NCBI RefSeq assembly: GCF_017591425.1
Contig: NW_024466307.1
Coordinates: 8,161,001 to 8,225,000 of the forward strand
Direction: 5' to 3'
DNA: 64,000 bases
Origin: Ochotona curzoniae
Taxonomy: Eukaryota > Chordata > Mammalia > Lagomorpha > Ochotonidae
Made by a program: the position numbers and the translations under genes. How positions within the stretch are numbered: position 1 is the stretch's first letter; each line of letters opens with the position of its first letter. Positions 22,216 through 32,600 of this stretch are shown piece by piece. The notes under the pieces were generated by a model. The model was given only the letters and a program-made list of their open reading frames with translations, did not search any database and was not told the DNA's origin.

Positions 22216-22859
22216 GGTTGCGGGAATTAGCTGCGCGTAATAATATCGTAATAACTAGTAGTTTAACTTTTTAAAATCACTGACAAGTATCGCTGGTTTA
22301 TTAGGAGTAAATTGCTTAAATTGGCACCTCCTTTATTCATAGTATGCTTCAAAAATTTAAGCATGCAGTTATTAAATATACAGAATGTTTAATTTTTGAA
22401 TTACTGCTACCGAATTAAATAGGTGGAAGGTATTTTGCCCAATGCTGTGTGTATGCATTAAATTCCATTGTTAGTAGTTGCCATATGCCTGTGCATCGAA
22501 ACGATTGAAAATCTAACATCTTCGCTTTTTCTTAATGCCAATTTAACCTAGGATTTTCATAGCTGAGTTTCAGCTGTGCATCGCACGGGGCTGAGTAACC
22601 TGCTCATCGTTCAAACAGGCAGTTACCTGTTGCTAATCAAATTCTTTTCCACCTCATTTCCTCGCTTGTTGGTTTTTGAATACTTCCTACACGTATCAGA
22701 GAATAATGTTTTCTAAAAATCACTGATTCTGGGCCCATGTTTATTGATATGCTATCGTAGGTACACGTCACCAATATCTTTATTTTCATTCACCTGTCGC
22801 CGTCATCATCATCTATGTATCTGATGTCTCAGCTGAGAGCCATTTTTGCTGGCCTCCTT
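22216..22859. other. Unique sequence
   Basis: No gene or repeat recognised. Composition returns abruptly to A+T-rich after the CpG-rich block. Confidence 0.4.
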
Positions 22860-23075
22860 GGAGGCGGTGGATGGTGAATGAAGGCTCAGCGCTTGAGCTG
22901 CAGCCGTCCACGGAGGAAGGAATTCTGTGCTCTGGGTTCCCACCTGGCCTGGTTGTGTCTCTGCAGCCACTGGCAGTGGAGCAGCAGACCGACTTCCCCT
23001 CAGCTTCTATGTGTGTGTCTGTCTCCCTCTCTGACACTCTACTTTCCAAATTGATGTCTTATTTTAAAGATTGTT
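22860..23075 (+). mobile_element. Old C-SINE 3' part (probable)
   Basis: The order GTCTGTCTCCCTCTCTGACA then CTACTTTCCAAATTGATGTC resembles the C-SINE 3' pyrimidine tail, with GCCACTGGCAGTGGAGCAGC upstream where the GGCCATTTGGGGAGTGAACC segment would be. Strongly diverged. Confidence 0.45.
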
Positions 23076-23969
23076 GAGCTGAGTTGTAAGCAATCTTCAT
23101 TACTTGTGTCTTTGTCCATTATATTCTGTGGATATTCATAAAGAGTATATGGTATACATAGCACATACTCTTTTAATCCGGTATGACTGAAATATTATTT
23201 AACTTATTTTCATTTATTCTCATAGCCAATGTTTGAAGTTTTAAAATCTCTTCCCCACTTTTATTGTTGTGCTTTATTAAGGAAAGAAATAGGAAGGTTC
23301 TTCAAAAAGTTTGCAAAACATATATATATATATATTATATAAGCATTTCATCTCTTGGAATCTACTCTCAAGAAAAATCTCTGTAGACAGTAAGTGATAA
23401 ATGCACAATGTTTTCCCTGAAGCTCGTTTCTGGATATCAAATAAATACACATCAATGGGGACTTGCTGAGTAAATGAACTGTGAAAGGGACTTGATGGTT
23501 GCAGGATCGTCTTATTAGTATGGATTGAATAGTAGATACATGTTATTCCCTATATCCTATAAATAATTGTTCTCTCTGGCATGCACATGTGCTACATATC
23601 TGAAATAGTATGCAAGAGTTTTAAGGAAAGACAAATATGACACCATGTTATTGATCAATCCCCGTGAAATGAATATGTGTTTACCTTTCTGTTGCCATTG
23701 ATCTGTTTGTTGCCTTCACTGCTTTCGTAATGACAAACTGGAGAACAGAAGTTTGTTAAAGGTGGCATTTGGGTTTTGTAAATTCAAAATGACAACTTGG
23801 AATCCATTTATCATCTTCTCTGATTTTCTCAATCTCACAGAAATTCTAGTAATAGGCATGAATGTTAACATTAATATTCACACTACACATTTTACCCTGG
23901 GTTTTTAATGATATCAATTGTAATAAAGCTTCATTTGGTTTGGCAGTTTCAACTGTTTCATAATAACTC
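23076..23969. other. Unique A+T-rich sequence
   Basis: Contains a short (TA)n near 23320-23337. The word GGTTCTTCAAAAAGTTTGC at about 23296 resembles termini of an old Tc1/mariner-type element, too short to call. Confidence 0.3.
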
Positions 23970-24235
23970 ATTTAAAAAATATTTGTTTATTTACTTGAAA
24001 GTCAGAGTTACACAAAGAGAGGGACAGATACAGAGAGCGACCATTAAGTCCCAGTTTGTTCACCAGCGTCCACAGCACCTGGAGCTGGGCCTTGCTGAAG
24101 CTGGCAGCCAGGAACTCCTCAAGCTGTGTCACATGAATAACTTTGACTCGAGTTTGTGGACTGTCATCTATTGGCTTTTGGGCTGAACGCTGGGTGAGAA
24201 GCCAAGGACTTGGACCGGAAGTGTGATTCTGGTTT
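23970..24235 (-). mobile_element. Old C-SINE
   Basis: The plus strand reads TTGTTTATTTACTTGAAAGT then CAGAGTTACACAAAGAGAGG, the antisense tail of rabbit-like C-SINEs, with CACCAGCGTCCACAGCACC and AGCCAGGAACTCCTCAAGC following in order. The 5' end of the element is poorly kept. Confidence 0.68.
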
Positions 24236-26089
24236 GTGATGAGGGCTGCAAGGAGCTGAAAGCATCTTTATAACCCCCTGCATCACAACGCTCTCACGTG
24301 TTCTTCATTTCTTTTTGTTTCCCTCCTAGATGTTTTCTGTCTACATTTTCTTCTTCTAAAATGTAGTTTTCTTTTAATTGTTTTAACAAGGTAACAAAAA
24401 TGTAGAGGCTTAACACAGCCCACATGTATATCTGTACACCTATATCTAATAGATGCAATTCTATAATTTTTGACAAAAGAAGTTTAAAGTCAGTATGTCT
24501 GGGCCGTGGCCAAGCTGCATGGGGAGGGCTCCTTCATTCCAGATGTTCCAGCGGAGTATCTGGTCATGGCCTGTCCCAGCTTCGTGTGGTCATTGATGTG
24601 CCTTGGCGTGTGGTCCCATTGCTCCAACCCTGCTTCCCTACTCATGTTGCCTCTCTGCATCTGTAAGAGCGCCCCGTTTCTCTTCTCTGAGGATGCTTAT
24701 TGTTCCAGAATAATCTAAGTTAACAGCTGCATTCAGAAATCACTGACTTAGTCATGTCTGTGAAATCTTTTTTTTTTTTTTTTTTGGTGATAATAGGACA
24801 GCATTCACAGACTTGGGGGTTAAGATATGAACATTTTTGGAGGAGCTATTATTTATTTAGACTTCTACATCTTTTTCACTGATGTGCCTTTTTATAGGAG
24901 ATGAAGTACTTACCCGTTGTTTATTATTTTCGAGATTTAGAACGACTCCGTTCACATCATTTCATACTGTGATGTTCTTCTGGAAAGTGAGTGATTCCTA
25001 GTTCTAGATTGGGTTTCTGTTCTTCATCTTGCCACACATTTCCTTTGTTTTTAATAATCCCCTCTACTTTGCATTCTGGTAAATGTCTCCCATATATCCT
25101 TTGGAACTCTAACTTGATCATTTAATATCAAATCCAAATGGTGATATTTGCAAAGTGGGCTTCATCGTGCCACTCCTGTGCTGGCAGCCTTCCTCTTAAC
25201 CTCGTGTTCCTCCTTCAGGCTCCTTGCTTCCGCTTGCTATAATTCATTTCCTTCTGTGTTATTTTGAGGATAAGCTGCTACTAAAAAAAGAGAAAGTCTA
25301 TCAATTTTCCCTTGTGAGGTAATTTCTGCAGTTGTTTTCTCCTGTGGCCATCAGGTGTTATTGTGGGTTCCTTGTACTGGTGCAGTAATTCATAGATGTA
25401 TTTTTATTTGCTTTGAATGGGGAGAGTGTTTGTCCTCAGGGTGGATGCTACGGCTCACTGCTCTAGTTACTATTTATTGGAATGGGACATGCTAGGTGAT
25501 CCTCTTAAATGTCAGCCTGAAGCACCAGCCTGAACTTGATTTGCAATTCGCAAAGTAATTCTGTAAACTAAAGTTGAATCATCTGCTGGTTCCATGCTAG
25601 GCTCTTCCTCCTCCAATATTCACTTCTTCTTGGGATTCTTGTTTGAAAAGAAGAAGGCATATCCTATCTAATTCCTTTCTTTCCCAGTGCCTCTCACTTC
25701 CACACTCCTGAGCATAACATTTGGATCAGCGAGTTCTGCTGAGGTGGAGGAGGGAGGGATGGAGTGCTTGTTGCGGAAAGGCCTGTTCCCTGTGTCCTGA
25801 AGCATGCTCGCCAGTCCTCTTTTATTTGGGGGATTTATTCTGATTCAGAATGTGGGTTGTTTTAATGTAGTACAGAAGTGTGTATGACTTACCCAGCCAA
25901 AGTCTTACCCAGATTAGGGTCCATAGCTTTTTCCTTGGTTCACTCTAGGCTTTTGCTGCACCTCCATGCATGCTGCAACTGGCAGTGGGTAGAAATAATA
26001 TTACAAATATTTCAACTATTGCTATTTTAACTCTCTCTTTAGATATTTTATAAAACAGTATAACATCCCCCCCTTTTTTGCTGTAATCA
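24236..26089. other. Unclassified, partly pyrimidine-rich sequence
   Basis: An 18-base T run lies at 24768-24785. 24780-25900 has the texture of old antisense LINE sequence, but I cannot place it. No gene is recognised. Confidence 0.3.
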
Positions 26090-26885
26090 TATTGCAAGAT
26101 ATTCCGTTCTTTTAAATATACATTTATTAACTTTTCTGCAAGGGTCTGGTTGGTTACAAGACAGATGGTTCACGTTATTTTCCCTCCTCCCCTCGTCTTC
26201 TGATCCTATTGCCTTCTTTCGCGCTGCTTTCCTTCTTGCTTCTGTTTTTCTCTCTGTTTTCTATATCTTTTACACAAAAACTTCAATCAAATATACTTTC
26301 AAAATAGTATGAAAACTTTGTCCATTTTGTTGTATCCAAGCCAAGATCTCCCTCAGTCTCAAATAACCAATATTCTGAGTTCAGACTGAGATGCACTTTT
26401 TTGCTTAATTGGGGGGAGTAGAATATATGAATATATTTTCACATAAGTGCTGTAATTCAGTAAATCATTATTTACGGCTGTTTTACAAATAATAAATATG
26501 ACATCCATAATATTTCATACTTTACGTAGGTGAACTTCCACTGATTACCAAAATTGTGCTGTGTTTTTCTTTCTGGGTCTGGCTTATTTCACTTATTCAT
26601 GATCTTCAGTCACCTGTATTTTGTTGCAAATGTCAGGATTTCATTTGTTTTTATGGTTGAGTCATATAACCAGTATGTATACAAACCATGCTTTTCTTTA
26701 GTCATGATTCGGCACTTAAACCCATTCCATAGCTTTCCTATTGTGAACTGGACTATAATGGGAATGTGGGAGCCTTTTCATATGCTGATTTCACTTCCTT
26801 CAGGTAGATCCCTGGGACTGGGTAACAGTGCCTTACGGTAGGTTCATTTTTAGCTTTTCTGAGGGAGCTTCTTGTTTTGTGTTTC
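26090..26885 (-). mobile_element. Antisense L1 3' end and ORF2 end
   Basis: TTCTGGGTCTGGCTTATTTC, TTTTGTTGCAAATGTCAGG, CTATTGTGAACTGGACTATA and CATATGCTGATTTCACTTCC are, in order, the antisense of the L1 ORF2 end and 3' UTR. A pyrimidine-rich stretch at 26180-26260 fits the L1 3' UTR polypurine tract read antisense. No open frame survives. Confidence 0.78.
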
Positions 26886-26897
26886 TTTTAAAATACA

Positions 26898-27200
26898 CAC
26901 GACAGGATACCAGCACTGTAGTGTAGTGGGCTCAGCCTCCACTTGTGGTGCCAGAATTCCTTAGCAAAGTGTTGCTGCACATCCCAGCTGTCCTGCTTCT
27001 GAGCCAGGTGTGTGTTAGAGTGCCTTGGCAGGCAGCAGACAATCCTCCAAATACTGGGACACCTGCTACCTCTAGGGGCTCTGGATGCAGTATTTGTTTC
27101 CTGACTTTGGACTATCCCAATGCCAGGTGTTGCAACCATTTTAAGAAGGAAACTCTCTCCCCCTCATCTTGAAATTCAAACAAGTAAATAAATGTTTTAA
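26898..27200 (+). mobile_element. Old C-SINE
   Basis: CCAGCACTGTAGTGTAGTGGG head, TCCCAGCTGTCCTGCTTCTG, TTCCTGACTTTGGACTATCC, GTTGCAACCATTTTAAG and tail AAATTCAAACAAGTAAATAA are in C-SINE order. It lies next to the antisense L1. Much CpG decay. Confidence 0.62.
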
Positions 27201-27379
27201 AAAATATACACTATAAAAATTTTAAAACATATAGCCCTCACAACCATCCGTACGTAGTTCAATATAATTTAATTAGAATATAATAATAACAGGCAGAAAT
27301 AAAAACACATTTCAATAAGAGGGTATGTTTTTAGTGAGAATAGAATTCCTTTGATAATAAAATATCAAAGATTTCAAAT

Positions 27380-27575
27380 CGAGAGTGTGGATAATAGTGG
27401 CATTTTATATTTACCACAAGCTCGGGCGCTAGATCTTTTTTACTTCATTTGATGGATCAGAATGTGCGCATGAAAAAGAGTAGAATAAGTTGCCCCAAGT
27501 CACAGAATTATATGTGGCAACAGGCAGGAATCAAAGCTATGTCTGTTGACTCACAAATCTTTGCACCACAGGAGT
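27380..27575 (-). mobile_element. MIR
   Basis: Antisense MIR core: GTTGCCCCAAGTCACAGAAT, TGTGGCAACAGGCAGGAATC and GTTGACTCACAAATCTTTGC in order. Ancient mammalian SINE. Confidence 0.6.
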
Positions 27576-27639
27576 AAGAATAAGCAGCCATATGTTACAA
27601 GATCAAAAATGTTAAAACTATGCTTTTTAAATAAGCACA

Positions 27640-27830
27640 CTTTATCTTTTTAGAGGAGTTTTAGGTTCACTGAAAAATTAAGCAGGAAGTATAGGGTCCC
27701 ACGTCCCCTCTGTCCCCACACCTACACCGCTGACACTGTGAGCCACAGCTGTCCACCTGCTGAGCCTGCACAAACAGCAGAATCCCACCACGGCCACCCC
27801 TGACAATAAAGCCACTCTCAGAACGGTACA
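27640..27830 (-). mobile_element. Old L1 (L1M-like) 3' UTR fragment
   Basis: GAGTTTTAGGTTCACTGAAA, AAATTAAGCAGGAAGTATAG and CTGTCCCCACACCTACACC match antisense old-L1 3' UTR sequence. Probably the same insertion as 28470-28940, separated by a C-SINE fragment and diverged sequence. Confidence 0.55.
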
Positions 27831-27833
27831 ATT

Positions 27834-27960
27834 TTAAAGATTTGTTTATTTGAAAGATAAAGAGGAAGAGGCAGAGTGAAGCATCCTTTCACTGTTGGTT
27901 CACTTCCCAAATGATTGTAGCAACCAGGGCTGGGAGAGGCCAAAGGCAGGATCTTGTCAC
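27834..27960 (-). mobile_element. C-SINE 3' fragment
   Basis: AAAGATTTGTTTATTTGAAA, then GAGGAAGAGGCAGAGTGAAG and TTGGTTCACTTCCCAAATGA form the antisense C-SINE 3' half. The 5' half is not recognisable. Confidence 0.62.
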
Positions 27961-28469
27961 TGTAGCCGGGTCTTTCCCCTAGGTACCGGGGGTCTACATA
28001 CGTGCTTGGGACAATTTTTGCCTTCCGACGAATATTACTTGGAAGGTGGATCTGAAACAGAGAATCAGGGATAAAACTGGCACTGTGTTCGGCATGCCAG
28101 AGTTTGCAAGTCCTTTATTCCCTGGCACTACAAAACCTACCCACATTTTTTTTTTAATATGTGAATTATTTAGCATGATACAGTTTTTCTCCTCCGTTGT
28201 TTTTCTTCCCATTCCCTTCTGGTAATATTCCCTAAATGATTACAGTGGTAGTGCTGTAGTGACACTTACAAGATTAGCTTTCTAGTATTTAGTGCGTTCG
28301 GTTATAAGGAGTAGACTATCTAGCATCGTGCTGTTCGGGTAGTTTTGCATGTTTCAAAGTGGGAGATGTAATTTTACTTCCAAGTCCGGTGTGGTTCACC
28401 TACCTAGCGCTCTCCTGTGCTAACTGCTCATCTTCTCACACATTGCTCTACTTTTAATCTAGTACCCAA

Positions 28470-28940
28470 TATTTGTGATCTTATGGTATTCAGCTTTTCT
28501 AGGTTGGTTTCATTCAATTGGTTATTGTGTTTATATTCCTTTCATGTTTATTTTTTTTTTTCATGGCTTGATGGTGCACTTATCTTTAGAGAGGGGTAAT
28601 TTTCCAACAGCTGATGTGTCACGGATTCTTTATCCCCTTAATGAAGGCCAACTTGGCTGTTTCAAAGTTTTGACAATCATGATAAAGCTGTTAGAAACAT
28701 CAGTGTATAGGTTTCCTATTAGCATGATTTTCAGTTCATTTACATATTTACCAAGGGCTGTACATTTTGGGTCATATGACAAGAATAGGGTTGGCTTTGT
28801 AAAACAGTGCCCAGGTGGCTTTGAGATTAGTCATACAGCGCTGTGTTCTCACAGTAGAGTTGCCTCACTGTGTCTTTGTCACAGTGTTTGGGATTATGGC
28901 TACTGTGATAAGGGTGCCGAGTTATCACACTGCACACCAG
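28470..28940 (-). mobile_element. Old L1 (L1M-like) ORF2 end
   Basis: TTTTCATGGCTTGATGGTGC, AAGGCCAACTTGGCTGTTTC, AATCATGATAAAGCTGTTAG, GGGTCATATGACAAGAATAG and AAAACAGTGCCCAGGTGGCT are antisense L1 ORF2 3'-end words in the expected order. The longest open frame of the window passes through this antisense segment and is not a gene. Confidence 0.72.
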
Positions 28941-28953
28941 AGCTATCACTTTT

Positions 28954-29132
28954 CCGGGTCTCCCACGCGGGTGCAGGGTCCCAAGGCTTTGGGCCGCCCT
29001 CGACTGCTTTCCCAGGCCACAAGCAGGGAGCAGGATGGGAAGTGGGGTCCCCGGGATTAGAACCGGCGCCCATATGGGATGCTGGTGTGTTCAAGGCAAG
29101 GACTTTAACTACTACGCTATCGCGTTGGGCCC
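28954..29132 (-). mobile_element. C-SINE 5' half lacking its tail
   Basis: Antisense copy from CGGGTCTCCCACGCGGGTG through CCCATATGGGATGCTGG to the head complement CGCGTTGGGCCC. The 3' half, pyrimidine tract and A-tail are absent, so a later deletion or recombination removed them. CpGs are well kept. Confidence 0.85.
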
Positions 29133-29239
29133 TCCTCTTAACTTTTGAAAACTATCTTTACAGAGTACAGAATTCTAGGGCGGTATTTTTTTTCTTTAAA
29201 ATAAATTGACATAATTTGTTCTGTCTTGCTTGCATGCTT

Positions 29240-30100
29240 CTGAGAACTCAGATACAATTCTTCTCTTTGCTCCTGAGTAGATGGGGTGTCCTGCACCCCT
29301 TCTAATGCCTTTCTTGATGTTTTATTTATTTTAGGTTTTCTGAAGTTTTATTGTGTGTTGCATAGCTTTTTTGGCATTTATTCTGCTTTAGGGTGTGTGA
29401 TTTGTTGTAATAGATCTGGGATTTGGTGTCTGAAAAAAATTATATTGCTTCTGTTCTTTTTTTCAAATCCTTCCATTTTCATCTCATGCATACTAACCCC
29501 GTTTTTGTCATTGTCCAACAATTTTTGGTTAATCTATTCTGCATTTATTGAACTTTTGCTTTCATTCTTTCATTTAAGAAAATCTTTTGTTGTATCTTTT
29601 GTTGTAGACTTTCTGTTATCTCAGATTTCTAAGAATGTGTGACGTAGCCCTTCAGATTTCTCCCATATCTGGTCCTTTCCTGTTGGCCACTGCTGTAAAT
29701 CCACTATCCGGAAGAGATGCCCGGGCTGAAGGGAATATTAAACATTGTTAGACAGTCAGGATTCTTCTCCTCAACTGTCACCTCAGGAAAACCGCTTTTG
29801 TGTACGGATTGCATAGTATTGGCTCATTTTCAGGTTCACTTCAGTATAATTGGAGATGATTTTTTGTCTCTCTTAGATGGACTATATTGCCATTCCTAAT
29901 GTTACCGATCAGCTTGCTTAAACACTGGTGCTGAACGTTTTCAGCTTTTTCGTTTATTCCTGAACTTTGTCAAATGCTGCTCTTTATTTAGAATATTATT
30001 TCGCTGACAAGTGGTAACACCTCATTTTCCCTTACTTTGCTGCTTTTCTCATGTCTGTGTTCCTCCAGTTCTGATTTCATTGATCCGTTTGAAAAAAGAA
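29240..30100 (-). mobile_element. Possible antisense L1/HAL1 ORF1-region remnant
   Basis: AGGTTTTCTGAAGTTTTATT, AAATTATATTGCTTCTGTTC and the pyrimidine-rich texture resemble the antisense ORF1 coiled-coil region of old L1 or HAL1. No match is strong enough to bound it exactly. Confidence 0.35.
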
Positions 30101-30786
30101 ATGTTCCAGTTGCATTAATTCGGGGAAATTCTCAGGGATTCTGATTTATATCTGACTGCATCAAACTAATGCCATCAAACTCAAAGTTCAAAATGACTGA
30201 CGCTCTCCTGTTTTCATCTGCGTATGAATTTTACTGCAAAGATAAATTTATTTGCAAATTAAACAGAAGTTTAACTTGTGCTCTAAGGTTAGAATTATGC
30301 TACTTTATGAAGGGTAATCCTCTTTGTTGTTCAGGGTCCTGTAATGTTAATGTGCCTCTTGGCATCAGTAAGAAGATAGTTTGGGGCTCCATGTTAATAT
30401 TCAGCTGTGAGAAATACAGGCAGCTAGAGCTGATTTATGTCCAGGAGTGAAGCTGTATTTCCCTTATTTTCTCTAACACATTTTAACTCCAATAATTAAG
30501 TCACAGTGGGAGACAAACTCTTTAGTCTTACATTTCTAAGCTTTATTTACATTTATTGCTCAGGAAATCAAAGTTCTGTTAAACAGAAAAGATATTTCTC
30601 CAAGTAAAAATACTTGATAAAATTTAACTATATTCATATGTAGGTATAAACAGATGCTTATAAACATATATACATTTCATATCAATAAAGCAATATAAGT
30701 AATATGAGTACATATTCATATAAAATATAAAAACATAATAATCCAAATATATAAAATTATGTTTGTAGATATAGCAATAGTTACAT

Positions 30787-30818
<32 letters not shown>

Positions 30819-30939
30819 CATGTCTGTTTCTTCTCTTATGTTTAGTACATTAAAAACAAAGATTCCTATTGATAAGTAGTGCTAGGTCCAGCTGGTATTT
30901 ATGGATAAAATTTTGACTTTTTGCATCTGTTTTTGTAAA
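30101..30939. other. Unique A+T-rich sequence with (TA)n
   Basis: 30610-30820 is very A+T-rich and ends in a (TA)n tract at 30793-30818. No gene recognised. Confidence 0.4.
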
Positions 30940-31257
30940 TATTCATCTTGCTTATTTGAAGCGCAGAGTTAGAGAGAGAGAGAGCAGAGAGACAGAGACA
31001 TATCCCCATTGATTCACTCACCAGAAAGCTTTCCAATCAGGGTCTGGCCTGGCTGAATCAGGAGCCAGGAGCTTCATCCAGTTCCCTTACTTTTGCACAG
31101 GGTCCTAAGCATTTGGCTCATTTTTCTGCTGTTTTCCCAGGTATCTTAGCACAGAGCTGGATCAGAAGTAGGACAGACAGGACTGGAACCAGTGTCCACA
31201 CAGGATGCAGGCATTACAGACACGAGTTGCACCTGTTACTCTGAAACACTCACCCCT
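30940..31257 (-). mobile_element. Old C-SINE
   Basis: CTTGCTTATTTGAAGCGCAG, (AG)n purine tract, ATTGATTCACTCACCAG, AATCAGGAGCCAGGAGCTTC, GTTTTCCCAGGTATCTTAGC and AGGACTGGAACCAGTGTCC are in antisense C-SINE order. Full length but diverged. Confidence 0.78.
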
Positions 31258-32044
31258 CAAGGTTTTCTTGTTGACAGAGTAGGTGTTGTTCTGGCAAAGT
31301 TCTTTCTGGCAAAGTTGACTACTTCATAAGATAGTATAGAAACTACACTAATGGCAGATACAGCTTACTACAACCTAGAATGCAAGTATTTTCATAGAGA
31401 AGCTGAAACAAAAAAACAATCTTCACAGAAAAGAGGCAGACTTCTAATTATAATCATTTAAAAAATCCACAACTTTCTAAAAGTTTCTTTTCTGTGCTTG
31501 TGGTTCTTGACTTAAGGTGACATTCGACAGAGCAGCAGTGTGTGCGACAGCTTCATTGTGTATTCCCTCAGCTCAAAGATATTTTCCAAATCTTTTATGA
31601 TGATTTAAGCTTTCTACCAAAATTTAGTGCAAAGATATTTATTTTGGGATTGGCTAGTGGTGTTTGAAATCTCTGTTGGGAGACTCTAGGAGTTAAAGTA
31701 ATACAAACATCTGTGATAAATTCGGTGATTGATATTGTTATGTGATAGGATAGGAATTAAATGATATAGAAATCAAAAAGGAAGCAGAAAAGCCAGAAGA
31801 AATTCCTGTGCTCCAGAATCCAGAGATGTGTCATGTGGATATGGCAGGAGATAGAAAATTGGGAAGCAAGAATGATCTCACTAGGCGCAGAAATGTTTGA
31901 ATCAAACTTGTGGTTTTATTAGTAAGGCATATTAGACAATATATTTTGTATGCAAGTATCAGTAACTGTCACTTGGTGTTACATAAGGATGCCTTAGAAT
32001 GTTCTTGAAGTTTTGCCTGCTACAAGGCTTCTCTCTTAATTCCT
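31258..32044. other. Unique sequence
   Basis: No gene or identifiable repeat. A short tandem TTCTGGCAAAG duplication lies near 31288-31315. Confidence 0.35.
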
Positions 32045-32600
32045 GCTTCCTAGGGCTAAACAGAACTTTGTTCCAGTCTGAACAAAGTCTGATGCCTAGG
32101 TGAATAAATAATGGGACATTTACACAAAGAAACACTACTCAGGTAGAGAAAAAAAATGGAAATCCTGTCATTTGCAACAAAACAGATGAAATTGGAGAAT
32201 ACTACACTTAACAAAATAACGCAATTCCCAAAAGCAAGTGTTTTCTTGGATTTGTGATAACTAATGTTTAGGGCACAAAAATCTGTGTATGAGTGAGACT
32301 GCAATTTGAAATTATATTATTGTTTATAGCTCTTGTTAGTAATGATGTTTTATTTTTACATAAGAATTGTTTGATTCTTTTTTTTAGTTGAGGATTAAGC
32401 TTTTGTTATGAAGTAGATTGAAAAGATGTCATTGTAAAAATTGAACCAAGGAAAGCCAGGCAGAGAATGAGTAGGGGGAGAGGGGGCAAGGGGGGAGAGG
32501 CGGATGGGAAAAATCGTTATGTTCTGAGCTTGAAATACATGCAATTTGTCCATTTTGTAGAAATAAGTAAAATGTGATATGAAATGAGTTTGAAAAAGAA
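32045..32600 (+). mobile_element. Lagomorph L1 3' UTR (5'-truncated)
   Basis: ATAATGGGACATTTACAC, GAAATCCTGTCATTTGCAAC, TTGGATTTGTGATAACTAAT and GTGTATGAGTGAGACTGC are L1 3'-end words in sense order. A G-rich polypurine tract follows at 32469-32509. No ORF2 coding capacity remains. Confidence 0.75.

Noticed and set aside
24486..24720. G+C-richer segment considered as a C-SINE or exon
   Set aside because: Word order does not fit a C-SINE, and no splice sites or known protein similarity support an exon.
28475..29209. 244-codon open frame, the longest in the window
   Set aside because: It runs through an antisense L1 ORF2 segment and a C-SINE; no domain is visible and the composition is that of the repeats.
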